NCBI GenBank assembly: GCA_022448645.1
Contig: JAKVBZ010000025.1
Location: 1-59,205, forward strand
DNA: 59,205 bases
DNA from: Pirellulaceae bacterium
GTDB taxonomy: Bacteria > Planctomycetota > Planctomycetia > Pirellulales > Pirellulaceae
Direction: 5' to 3'
The notes under the pieces are model-generated. The model had not been told where the DNA came from, made no database searches, and was given only the letters and a program-made list of their open reading frames with translations. The translations under genes were made by a program, and so were the position numbers. Shown here one piece after another: positions 26,589 through 34,894 of this stretch. Position 1 is the first letter of the stretch; every line of letters begins with the position of its first letter.

Positions 26589-27827
26589 CTAGAGTTCAAA
26601 ATCCTCCAGGAAAACATTTTGGAATTGGTTGTTGTTCTCCTTCAGAGTATCTTCACCCAGTCCACCATGCAGGATGACAGGGCCGGCAAACTTCGATCCA
26701 AACACACTCGCGTGGTCGTCATCAGCCCCTGTGTGGGCCATGAACATGCGCGCGAATGTCGAATCCACAACTCGCACACTATCCTCTCCAGGACCAGTGT
26801 TGATGAATGTCGGTCCTTGAACTTCCATGTTCGCCAATTCGACCGAATCCGTTCCAGCGCCGCCTCGAACAACCAGTGGGCCACGGACCGTACTGCCTAC
26901 GAGCATCACGTGGTCCATCGGTCCATCGCCACCAAACACAGCCAGTCGTCCAAGATTGGAATCGGCAACCTGAAGATCATCGCTGCCTCGGCCTCCTCTG
27001 ATGGACGTTCCTTTTCGCGTCGTTACGCCTGCCAGAGACACAGCATCGTCTCCCAGCCCGGTACCGACGTGCAGTCGCCCTGTTTTGGATTCACCGATGT
27101 TGACATCGTCGTGTCCGGCACCAGTGTGGATTCCTATGCCAGCACCAGCCTTGGTACCGACGACGTTAATCTCGTCACGGCTCCAACCCGTCTTGATCGT
27201 CAGATGACGGCCGACATCGGTACCAGCCACGCCAACGATGCTGGCAGGTGGAATGCCTTCAGTGGCCTCCGCTTCCACGGCCGTGTCACCACCGGTCGAA
27301 GAGCCTTCACCAACTGGAGTGGGTGGAGGAGTCGGTGGGCGTTGAGGACGACCACCAATGATGAGGTTTCCTGCAATGTTTGAACCAGTGACATGCGCCG
27401 TATCGTGTCCACTTCCCATACGCAACACGGCATTACGGGCCACCGTGGAATCCAACACGTCGATGTCGTCGTGTCCACGGCCACCATTCACCAGAAGGTT
27501 ACCATGCACCTCCACACCCTTCACCCCGACTCGATCGTTACCCGCCCGCATGTTGGCGAGGATACCACGTGTCACACCGTCGATCATGACGGACGCTTCA
27601 CCATTCACCGTGGTGTCATTGCCTTCCGCATCAAGCAAGCCGCTAATGACGTACGATCCTTCTTGCTCGCCAGCTTCAATCAGAACGTGATTATCCAATT
27701 CATCACCCTGAATGACCAGCGCACCATTGGCGACTCCTGCCATCACGTCTCCCGCCATCAAAGTGCGAGTTTCTAAGTATTCCACACGTGCATGTCGCGG
27801 TTTTCGATTCTGCTGAGGAAACCTCAT
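26589..27827 (-). CDS. planctomycete extracellular repeat protein
   Basis: 412 residues from ATG 27827 (GGAG 9 nt upstream); a longer frame from 27929 lacks this support. The N-terminus has the VEYLETRTLMAGD type of signature found at the start of many large exported planctomycete proteins (Planc_extracel, leader L-E-x-R-x-L-[LM]-A). The body is about 17 repeats of roughly 20 residues with D-x-[IV] and GG-G-x-D patterns, such as VRGGAGTDSVEL and IHTGAGHDDVNI, which suggest a parallel beta-helix and Ca-binding turns like RTX repeats. A Pro-rich spacer (PQRPPTPPPTPVGEG) separates the two halves. It is predicted to be secreted or surface-associated. No enzymatic motif is seen. Confidence 0.8.
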   Translation of the reverse strand: MRFPQQNRKPRHARVEYLETRTLMAGDVMAGVANGALVIQGDELDNHVLIEAGEQEGSYVISGLLDAEGNDTTVNGEASVMIDGVTRGILANMRAGNDRVGVKGVEVHGNLLVNGGRGHDDIDVLDSTVARNAVLRMGSGHDTAHVTGSNIAGNLIIGGRPQRPPTPPPTPVGEGSSTGGDTAVEAEATEGIPPASIVGVAGTDVGRHLTIKTGWSRDEINVVGTKAGAGIGIHTGAGHDDVNIGESKTGRLHVGTGLGDDAVSLAGVTTRKGTSIRGGRGSDDLQVADSNLGRLAVFGGDGPMDHVMLVGSTVRGPLVVRGGAGTDSVELANMEVQGPTFINTGPGEDSVRVVDSTFARMFMAHTGADDDHASVFGSKFAGPVILHGGLGEDTLKENNNQFQNVFLEDFEL

Positions 27828-28115
27828 TTCTGTTTTCTCCAGTCTTGATGCCATGGCATCGGAAAAATCCCCCTGTGAGTTAGCCCACACGACGGAAGGA
27901 CCAAGCTGTGGTACATGTCCATACGCCAAGCCGTGCGCGCTCAGTAGCGAGCAGAAATGGCAGAAACACGCTTGGTTTCCGGCTGGCCGAGCCGGGAGAG
28001 GTTTTCACCGTTGACTCCCGGACTACCACTCCATAAAACACCTGTGGGCTTGGTAAGTTTCGGCCCTGGGCAAAATTTTTTTGGATTGCGTTTTTCTTGT
28101 GCCGGCAGCCTACTC
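27828..28115. other. divergent intergenic region, about 290 bp
   Basis: This is the gap between the two genes transcribed outward from here. It contains GGAG for the minus-strand gene at 27837-27840. No convincing promoter pair or operator was seen. In-frame upstream extensions of the methyltransferase gene cross it but give an unlikely 53-residue N-terminus. Confidence 0.3.
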
Positions 28116-28835
28116 ATGTTTCATCCACAAGGCCCTTCTTTTTGGGAGCTGGCGCGGCAAGCGCTTTCGTCCACCGAGCGCGGCTACGACTTACTGGCTC
28201 CTAAATTCGACTGGACTCCATTTCGCACACCGGAAGACCTGTTGGCACAAGTCGCAACCTTGATTGCCGCTGAGGGCCCTACTAGGTCAGCGCTCGATGT
28301 GTGCTGTGGAACGGGTGCCGGCATGGAAATGCTGCGACCGCTGTGTAAGGAACGCGTCGTAGGAGTCGACATCAGCCAGGGCATGATCGAAGTCGGGCGC
28401 CAAAAAGTGGCTCAGGCACCAGGGAGCGCGACGATAGAGTTTCTACGTGTAGACGCGCTCGATTTGCCGTTCCAGAAAGAATTTGATGTGGCGGTTTGTT
28501 TTGGCGCTATCGGTCATATCCTGCCAGCAGACCAACCCAAATTCATCGAACAAATACACCAATCTCTGCTTCCAGGTGGCCGACTGGTATTGTTGACCGC
28601 ACACGCACCACCCTGGAACTCGCGGCGATACTGGCTCTCCCGTTCATTCAATGCGGCCATGCACTTAAGAAATTGGTTCGTTTCTCCGCCCTTCATCATG
28701 TATTACTTGACTTTCTTGCTACCAGCAGCCGCAGATCTTCTCACAGGCCAAGGCTTCTCCGTGACCATCCTCGATGATGTGCTGCAGGAGCCTTGGCAAG
28801 ACTTGTGCCTGCTGGTTGCACGGAAAGAAAGTTAG
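28116..28835 (+). CDS. class I SAM-dependent methyltransferase
   Basis: The protein has 239 residues from ATG 28116; the open frame starts at 27957, but the upstream 53 residues are Pro/Phe/Gly-rich and untypical. Motif I is LDVCCGTGAG (60-69), with GVDIS (motif II) and a DLPFQKEFDVAVCFGAIGHI region (motif IV and post-motif). It is therefore a methyltransferase_11/25-type enzyme that uses S-adenosylmethionine on a small molecule. A moderately hydrophobic C-terminal segment (FIMYYLTFLLPAAADLL) could be membrane-associated. The substrate cannot be inferred. Its neighbours (extracellular repeat protein, primase-like protein) give no pathway. Confidence 0.88.
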   Translation: MFHPQGPSFWELARQALSSTERGYDLLAPKFDWTPFRTPEDLLAQVATLIAAEGPTRSALDVCCGTGAGMEMLRPLCKERVVGVDISQGMIEVGRQKVAQAPGSATIEFLRVDALDLPFQKEFDVAVCFGAIGHILPADQPKFIEQIHQSLLPGGRLVLLTAHAPPWNSRRYWLSRSFNAAMHLRNWFVSPPFIMYYLTFLLPAAADLLTGQGFSVTILDDVLQEPWQDLCLLVARKES

Positions 28836-29124
28836 GGTCATAGTGGGTAAACCGCACGGGGCAAATGCCTTTGGCGTCGGAACTTCGATCGCAATGCTTG
28901 TTCCAACATGGAACATTCAGTTGGGTATCCGCTCGATACATTTGTGCGGCTCCAGCATGAACTACACGGCCTCAGTCCGGTCTTCCCTGCAAGCGGCGGA
29001 AGCAAAACGTCCAGCGAATCTCGGCACGACCAATCATCTCCAAAATCCTTCGCTACGCTCAGATGGGGAAGAAATCCGTTGCCCTCATGGATAACACCAC
29101 GAATGGGAATTCAGAATCGTTGTG

Positions 29125-31074
29125 TCAATGTACTACTAGGTCTGAATTCTCCCACTCCGTTTCCGCCTGACGTGCGGCTGTTGCTTGGCTGCTTGCCGGC
29201 TCGTAACGGGTACTGTGGTTACCGCCGGCCCAACCGTCTGGTCGATTTCGTTCGTGCGACACGGCATACGCCAGATCACGAATTGCTTTTACATCGCTCG
29301 ATACCCCAGACTCCGCCGGGGACTCACTCCCGCCACCGCCGAATGTGGATTCCGTCTCCCAAGCGCTGGGAGTGTGCGACGATGTGTCGTTTGGAAGTGG
29401 CATTGAATTCCCCCAACCATCCCAAGTTCGGTCCTGACCCTCAGCAACAAGACGAATCAGCGACTGAAACTGCTGCCAATCGCGTGCGCGATAAGCCTGC
29501 TGCAACGAAGTGAATAATCGCCATTCGTTAATTCCTAGCTTCGGATTACCTTCGTCAGATCCTGTCAGCCGAACATTGCCAATATCTTTGTGGGCTGCCG
29601 CCAACAACTGGTGGAATGTAATCCAGTCTCCTTTTCTCAATGACAATTCCAGGTCAGACAAAAGTGTGCTTGCATCTTGGTAAGCCGAAGCAGAAATCGA
29701 AAAAGAGCGCCCCCAAAACTGACCTAAATCTCGCGGATCCTGACTATGGAAACGGGAAACCGAATTGGGGACCGCGTGCCCAACTTTCTGTTCCACAATC
29801 GTCGGCCAAAAGTATTTGTCCAGATCGTTGGCATTCGCAGTCTGCCGCTGAGCTCGATCGAAATCGGCTGATTCAACTAAGATCTGTCGGGTGGTCTGCT
29901 CGCTCCACCCGGTCGACGAGCGGTGGCGTTGCGCGATATCGAGTGCCACAAACTGAAAACCGTGGATACGGTGCCTCAACACTCGTCGGAACCTCTCGAG
30001 ACCTTCTCGTCGCACAAAGTCTGCGGCTCCCGATGTCCCCATCAACTCACGATTGGTCAACGTAAATAGCTGGGGAGCTCGACCGGCCGCATAGGATTGT
30101 TTGAGCGATGTAACGGTCCGTTGTCCCCAACGATCCTGGCCACCCAATACCAACGTGACCGTCCGGACGCCGTGATCAGCCAAGTGTTGCCATTGCTCTG
30201 TCTTCACCGGTGAATGAGGAGTCGTCACCGCCGCAACGTTCGCCACTCCAAGTGATTGCAAATACAGTACGTCCACAATACGGTCGACCAGCAGCAAATG
30301 ATCACGGCCTCCCGATCCCAGACGCAGTGCCACGTCGAGTCCAAAGGCCTGCGGCTTGCGGCCACCTCGCAAATACAATACCTCCCGTTCGCCAATACGC
30401 GTGTCTCCCGCATCCAAAGCAACAATTGTTGCCACGCGTCCCCAGCGATCGCGCCAGGGAACGATTAAGCGACCGGCCAAACGAGGATCACATACGACAT
30501 GTGATGCAATGATCTCTTCTCGTGAAAATCCAACGGAGGTCAGGCGCTGAGCCACCTCATCCGGAGTCGTAAGGTATCCCACTGGCAAGGATAAGACTTG
30601 CCGGTCATCCATCTGGTAGTCTCGACGTAAAGCCAATCGGGCTTGTCGCCCCGATTCACTGTGTAGCGCTGCATGGCAGTAACCGAGGTAAGATTCCACC
30701 AGATAACGCCGCCGCTCGTTGGACTCTGCCTGTTCCACATCGTAAAGAGAAAACGCCGTCGGCAAAGCCGATTCATAGATTCCGGCCAGCGAGGCAAGAT
30801 GTCTCAGGGCACCGACGAATCCACGGTCTGCCAGGCCGGCACTCGCGTAGGCCAGCCAGCTGGTCGTGGTCCCTGTCTGATCTACAAAACCCCAATTGTG
30901 TTGACACACAATCGATTGAGACAGGTGTGTCGAACCATTCTCATGGATTCGCTGTGCCGTCCAGCCTGCAGTCGTACGGTTCCAGCGAAACTCGGGAAAC
31001 ACTCGATCCAGCTGTTCGAAAAGTGTCGGCAGTACTTGCTCTTCGTAAAATGTATAGAGTGCAGACTGAGTCAT
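29125..31074 (-). CDS. degenerate DnaG-like (CHC2/Toprim) protein
   Basis: 649 residues from ATG 31074; AGGGAGG lies 9 nt upstream, whereas an extension to 31209 has no support. The first 100 residues line up by position with a DnaG zinc domain but have lost its cysteines; only HENGSTH and a trailing GLADRGFVGALRHLASLAGI remain (compare GGDxxxFxxxxxGI). The middle (about 195-330) has a DnaG core arrangement: RLIVPWRDRWGR, then VLYLRGGRKPQAFGL, then LLLVDRIVDVLYLQSLGV, where DnaG has EGYxDV, and LVLGGQDRWGQ, where DnaG has FDGDxAG. The catalytic Glu and Asp pair look replaced. The C-terminal 300 residues are unrecognised and end in a Gly/Ser/acidic tail. It may be a non-catalytic DNA- or RNA-binding relative; the homology call is mine by eye. 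Confidence 0.55.
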   Translation of the reverse strand: MTQSALYTFYEEQVLPTLFEQLDRVFPEFRWNRTTAGWTAQRIHENGSTHLSQSIVCQHNWGFVDQTGTTTSWLAYASAGLADRGFVGALRHLASLAGIYESALPTAFSLYDVEQAESNERRRYLVESYLGYCHAALHSESGRQARLALRRDYQMDDRQVLSLPVGYLTTPDEVAQRLTSVGFSREEIIASHVVCDPRLAGRLIVPWRDRWGRVATIVALDAGDTRIGEREVLYLRGGRKPQAFGLDVALRLGSGGRDHLLLVDRIVDVLYLQSLGVANVAAVTTPHSPVKTEQWQHLADHGVRTVTLVLGGQDRWGQRTVTSLKQSYAAGRAPQLFTLTNRELMGTSGAADFVRREGLERFRRVLRHRIHGFQFVALDIAQRHRSSTGWSEQTTRQILVESADFDRAQRQTANANDLDKYFWPTIVEQKVGHAVPNSVSRFHSQDPRDLGQFWGRSFSISASAYQDASTLLSDLELSLRKGDWITFHQLLAAAHKDIGNVRLTGSDEGNPKLGINEWRLFTSLQQAYRARDWQQFQSLIRLVAEGQDRTWDGWGNSMPLPNDTSSHTPSAWETESTFGGGGSESPAESGVSSDVKAIRDLAYAVSHERNRPDGWAGGNHSTRYEPASSQATAARQAETEWENSDLVVH

Positions 31075-31605
31075 GTCCTGTTTCCTCCCTGAGGTACCGG
31101 GCACTAGCATGGTGGGAATGACATGCTGCTCAGCTACGCGCTTACGGGACCTGGTAGCATGGTTAACCCGGAACGTGGTCGACTGATAAGTCGGATTGAG
31201 CAAATGCATACAACACCGGAACTTGGGTCGCTTCTCTTCATTTCAAGTACAAACTCCGTGGGTATTTAAAACTCGTGGCATTTGCAATGCTCCGACAACA
31301 GCAAACTGACCTCGGTCCGGCTTATGTAAAATACCCGGTCTAAGAATTGCTCAAGCCGTTTCCGGCTGCAAAAACCGATGGCATGCTGGCGCGGAACGAT
31401 ATCGTATCGACGTTGTTCGGAGCAAGACCAGTTCGAAAGCAAGGCTAGCTGGCCACCACAAATGCCAAGAGAGCACGCAATCCCTAGAACTTTCATCTAG
31501 TTTTCATACTATTGGGGGGTACGACACGCCGTAAATGTGACGTTACAATGATAACATCTTTCGCTTCGTTCGAAGAATCTACTAAACGCGCTGGAGATTA
31601 TCATC
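31075..31605. other. 531-bp divergent intergenic region
   Basis: This lies between the primase-like gene (minus) and the Aco operon (plus). It holds a candidate promoter at 31521-31549. A 76-codon minus-strand frame at 31266-31496 has a signal-like start but no ribosome binding site and was not called. No riboswitch or tRNA was recognised. Confidence 0.4.
31521..31549 (+). promoter_or_regulatory. candidate promoter of the Aco operon
   Basis: ACGACA (31521-31526) and TACAAT (31544-31549) are spaced 17 bp apart, 57 bp before acoA. The -10 is 5/6 and the -35 4/6 to the sigma70 consensus. No sigma54 GG-N10-GC element is obvious, although Aco operons in other bacteria often use one. Confidence 0.3.
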
Positions 31606-32577
31606 ATGGCATTGTCCAAGAACGATCTGCTCCGAGCATATCGTATGATGCGCACGATCCGCGATTTCGAGGAACGGGTACAAGCAGAGTTTGCACAAGG
31701 TGAAATCCCAGGTTTCGTACACCTCTACACTGGTGAAGAAGCCTGTGGTACCGGCGTCTGCTTGCATTTGAGTGAGGACGACTACATCGCATCGACTCAC
31801 CGCGGCCATGGCCACTGCATTGCCAAGGGGGTAGACGTGCATGGCATGATGGCGGAACTGTTCGGCCGAAAGACCGGTCTCTGTGCAGGCAAAGGCGGCT
31901 CCATGCACGTGGCTGACCTCGATCTGGGCATGCTCGGGGCAAACGGCATCGTAGGTGGTGGCCCACCCTTGATTTGTGGAACCGCCTTGACAGCAAAACG
32001 ACGCGGCCAAGGCAATGTTGCCGTGGCGTTCGTTGGCGACGGCGGATCCAATCAAGGAACCACATTGGAAAGCCTGAACCTAGCCAAAGTTTGGAATCTA
32101 CCGGCCGTCTTCGTCGTTGAAGATAATGGTTATGCCGAAGCCACGTCCTCATCTTGGTCCATTGCAGCGGAAAGCAACGCTGTCCGGGCCCGCGGCTTCG
32201 GGTTACCTGCGGTGGAAGTCGATGGGCACGACTTTTTCGCCGTGTACGAAGCAGCAGGTGAAGCAATCGAGCGAGCTCGACAAGGTGGTGGGCCCTCGCT
32301 GCTGGACTGCCATTTGCGACGTTACATGGGGCATTTCGAAGGCGACGCGCAAACTTATCGCGGCGTCGACGAAGTCAAACAACTGCGCGAAACGCGCGAT
32401 TGCCTGCAATTGTTTCGTGCACGGGTCACGTCAGAAGGAACCTTTGAAGGCAGTGAATTGGACGCCATTGACAATGAAATTGCTGAACTAATCGAAGACA
32501 CTGTCGCTCAGGCAAAAGCAGCACCTGAACCAACTGAAGACGATCTACTGACGGACGTCTACGTTTCGTATGTGTAA
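31606..32577 (+). CDS. acoA: acetoin dehydrogenase-like E1 component, alpha subunit
   Basis: The protein has 323 residues from ATG 31606. This is a thiamine-diphosphate-dependent dehydrogenase alpha chain (acetoin / pyruvate E1 family). The ThDP motif is GDGGSNQG (about 145-152) to EDNGYA (about 172-177). THRGHGHCIAKG and GKGGSMHVAD are typical of the acetoin-dehydrogenase branch. It forms the heterotetramer with AcoB and passes the acyl group to AcoC's lipoyl arm. The operon acoA-acoB-acoC follows in that order, so the assignment rests on gene order as well as motifs. The substrate may be acetoin or another 2-oxo or diketone compound. AGCCCTTG-type regulation cannot be read. The Shine-Dalgarno is weak (TGGAG, 11 nt away). 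Confidence 0.9.
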   Translation: MALSKNDLLRAYRMMRTIRDFEERVQAEFAQGEIPGFVHLYTGEEACGTGVCLHLSEDDYIASTHRGHGHCIAKGVDVHGMMAELFGRKTGLCAGKGGSMHVADLDLGMLGANGIVGGGPPLICGTALTAKRRGQGNVAVAFVGDGGSNQGTTLESLNLAKVWNLPAVFVVEDNGYAEATSSSWSIAAESNAVRARGFGLPAVEVDGHDFFAVYEAAGEAIERARQGGGPSLLDCHLRRYMGHFEGDAQTYRGVDEVKQLRETRDCLQLFRARVTSEGTFEGSELDAIDNEIAELIEDTVAQAKAAPEPTEDDLLTDVYVSYV

Positions 32578-32685
32578 GACGTATACCAATCTACTGGTCT
32601 TTCATTCTTCCTTGTAACAGCTGCCTCATTCAAAGCGTCACGAAACCTAAACCAAAACAATTCACATTCGTTCTAGGAGTCTCCC

Positions 32686-33723
32686 ATGTCCCGTGTTATT
32701 ACCTTTCGACAGGCGATCAATGAAGCGCTCGACCTGGAAATGGCGCGCGACCCGAACGTGATCCTCATTGGCGAAGACATCGCAGGAGGAGAGGGTGGTG
32801 ATGGCGAAATGGATGCCTGGGGTGGTGTCATGGGAGTCACAAAAGGACTCTACACCAAATACGGTGATCGGGTGATAGATACTCCCATTAGCGAATCAGC
32901 GTTTGTCGGCGCCGCGATCGGAGCTGCAACAGCTGGTGATCGTCCCGTCGTGGAACTGATGTTCAACGACTTTCTCGGAGTTTGCTTTGATCAGATTTTC
33001 AATCAAGCCGCCAAGTTCCGCTATATGTTCGGTGGTAAAGCACAAACACCACTCGTGATACGTACGATCATTGGCTCGGGAATGCGGGCCGCCGCCCAAC
33101 ATTCGCAGTCACTTTATTCCATTTTTACTCACATCCCTGGTCTCAAATGTGTAGTCCCCTCTACACCCTACGATGCCAAAGGGTTGCTCATCGAAGCGAT
33201 CCGTGACAACGACCCCGTCATCTTCTGTGAACACAAGGGCCTGTATGAGATGGAAGGCGATGTCCCCGAGGACCCTTATTCGATCCCACTGGGTGAAGCT
33301 GAAATCGTACGGGAAGGCAACGACGTGACGATCGTGACGTTAGGAGAAATGGTCCACGTTGCCACGCAAGCTAGTGAGCAAATGGCCGGTGATGGTATCG
33401 ATTGCGAAGTGATCGACATTCGCTCGACTTCTCCGCTGGACGATGAAACCATTCTGGAAAGCGTCGAATCCACTAATCGACTCGTGGTGGTAGACGAAGC
33501 GAATCCCCGTTGCGGCATGGCCGCCGACATTTCTGCATTGGTGGCGCAAAACGCCTTCTCTGCTCTGCATGCTCCCATCCAAATGGTTACGGCACCGCAT
33601 ACCCCCGTACCGTTCAACGGTGGCCTTGAAGATCTTTACAAACCAAACGCCGAACGCATCATGAATGCAGTTCGTCAAGTCGCGGAGTATCAGGCATGGC
33701 AAGCGCCCGCATCCAGGGGCTAA
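32686..33723 (+). CDS. acoB: acetoin dehydrogenase-like E1 component, beta subunit
   Basis: The protein has 345 residues from ATG 32686; AGGAG lies 6 nt upstream. It carries the transketolase pyrimidine-binding and C-terminal domains of E1 beta: ITFRQAINEALDLEM, IGEDIAGGEGG, RVIDTPISESAFVGAAIG, RTIIGSGMRAAAQHSQSL and VVDEANPRCGMAADI. It supplies the aminopyrimidine side of the ThDP site at the alpha/beta interface. It lies 108 bp after acoA and overlaps acoC by 28 bp, so translation of the two is probably coupled. This family also includes pyruvate and branched-chain E1 beta subunits; the neighbouring hydrolase-type E2 favours the acetoin type. Confidence 0.93.
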   Translation: MSRVITFRQAINEALDLEMARDPNVILIGEDIAGGEGGDGEMDAWGGVMGVTKGLYTKYGDRVIDTPISESAFVGAAIGAATAGDRPVVELMFNDFLGVCFDQIFNQAAKFRYMFGGKAQTPLVIRTIIGSGMRAAAQHSQSLYSIFTHIPGLKCVVPSTPYDAKGLLIEAIRDNDPVIFCEHKGLYEMEGDVPEDPYSIPLGEAEIVREGNDVTIVTLGEMVHVATQASEQMAGDGIDCEVIDIRSTSPLDDETILESVESTNRLVVVDEANPRCGMAADISALVAQNAFSALHAPIQMVTAPHTPVPFNGGLEDLYKPNAERIMNAVRQVAEYQAWQAPASRG

Positions 33724-34814
33724 CGATGCCCAAGTGGGGCTTGTCGATGAATCGCGGCAAAGTCGTACAATGGCTCGTTTCCGAAGGTAGCTCCGTCACG
33801 GCAGAAATGGATATTGTCGAGGTCGAATCGGAAAAGATCACCGGAGCCGTGCCCACTCCAGCTGCCGGCATCTTAAGACGTCAAGTGGCTTCGCCAGGTG
33901 ATGATCTACCTGTCGGTGCATTGCTCGGCGTGATCGCAGACGCTGAGACGGACGACGCGACGATCGACTCGTTCGTAGAAGAAGCCGCCACGACTGTTGA
34001 GATCGACGAAACTGAAATCACAACCGTCGCCCCTGAATCGGTGCTGTTGGGTGACCGTAAGATTCGCTACCTGCGACGAGGAGACGGATCGCCGACGATC
34101 GTGCTTATTCACGGATTCGGCGGCAATCTGAACAACTGGTTGTTCAACCATGAGGTGCTAGCCGAAGAACGGACTGTCTATTCTGTCGAGCTGCCAGGAC
34201 ACGGACAATCAAGCAAGGATGTCGGTGACGGTTCGCTGGATACTTTGGTCCAAGTCATACTCGACTGGTTCAGCGCCGTCAGCCTAAACGAGGCACATGT
34301 CGTCGGCCACTCATTGGGAGGTGCCATTGCCACTCAGTTGGCACATCAAGCACCCGAAAAGGTTCAGTCTTGCACCCTTATCGCAAGTGCCGGATTAGGA
34401 ACCGATATTAATGGCGACTTCCTCAACGGCATGATTCAAACCAGCCGTCGCAAACAACTCAAGCCGCAATTGGAAAAACTGTTTGCCGATCCGGGATTAG
34501 TCACCCGCCAACTTGTCGACGACATGTTGAAATTCAAACGGTTGGACGGCGTTGAGCAAGCATTACAAACGATCGCCGACCAAATGATGGATCCAGAGGG
34601 AAATCAAGCACACCATGTTCGTGAACAACTTGGGGGACTGAATGTTCCCGTGCAGGTTTTGTGGGGAGAGGATGACCAAATTATTCCCGCCTCGCATGCC
34701 ACTGGCTTGTCAGGTGAGTCGCTCGTTGTGCGAGTTCTTCCCGGATATGGCCATATGGTCCATATGGAAGCTGCTGCCGATGTCAATCGAGCGATCGCCG
34801 AGATCGCCAGTTAA
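33696..34814 (+). CDS. acoC: acetoin dehydrogenase E2-like: lipoyl domain fused to alpha/beta hydrolase
   Basis: The 372-residue protein starts at ATG 33696, inside the end of acoB, with GGAG 8 nt before it. The N-terminal lipoyl domain (1-80) has Lys47 in VESEKITGAV as the lipoylation site. No E1/E3-binding (PSBD) domain is seen. From about 115 it becomes an alpha/beta hydrolase: HGFGGNLNNW, nucleophile Ser206 in VVGHSLGGAIA, Asp in GEDDQIIP (about 325) and His in GYGHMVHM (about 350). This replaces the usual dihydrolipoyl acyltransferase core and is the recognised AcoC architecture. It should transfer the acetyl group from E1's ThDP to CoA or release it. There is no E3 in the neighbourhood, so an E3 encoded elsewhere is needed. 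Confidence 0.92.
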   Translation: MASARIQGLTMPKWGLSMNRGKVVQWLVSEGSSVTAEMDIVEVESEKITGAVPTPAAGILRRQVASPGDDLPVGALLGVIADAETDDATIDSFVEEAATTVEIDETEITTVAPESVLLGDRKIRYLRRGDGSPTIVLIHGFGGNLNNWLFNHEVLAEERTVYSVELPGHGQSSKDVGDGSLDTLVQVILDWFSAVSLNEAHVVGHSLGGAIATQLAHQAPEKVQSCTLIASAGLGTDINGDFLNGMIQTSRRKQLKPQLEKLFADPGLVTRQLVDDMLKFKRLDGVEQALQTIADQMMDPEGNQAHHVREQLGGLNVPVQVLWGEDDQIIPASHATGLSGESLVVRVLPGYGHMVHMEAAADVNRAIAEIAS

Positions 34815-34894
34815 CAAGCTATCCTGTTGCACGTGTCTCAAAATGAGCCACGTCCTTCTTTCGTAATGCTATGCAACAAAATAAAGGATGTCGC

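Noticed and set aside
26619..27383. 254-codon plus-strand open frame
   Set aside because: It lies wholly antisense to the extracellular repeat protein and arises from its repetitive GC pattern; no ribosome binding site or domain.
28908..29513. 201-codon plus-strand open frame
   Set aside because: It overlaps the primase-like gene in antisense for most of its length and has a low-complexity product.
29125..31074. Complete functional DnaG primase
   Set aside because: Zinc ligands and Toprim acidic residues are missing, and the chain lacks a clear DnaB-binding end; a housekeeping role is unlikely.
31266..31496. 76-codon minus-strand frame with a signal-like start
   Set aside because: No ribosome binding site, poor composition and no conserved motif; the surrounding region is a divergent intergenic gap.
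31604..32266. 220-codon minus-strand open frame
   Set aside because: It is antisense to acoA, Arg-rich and of the type produced by chance opposite a strongly coding gene.
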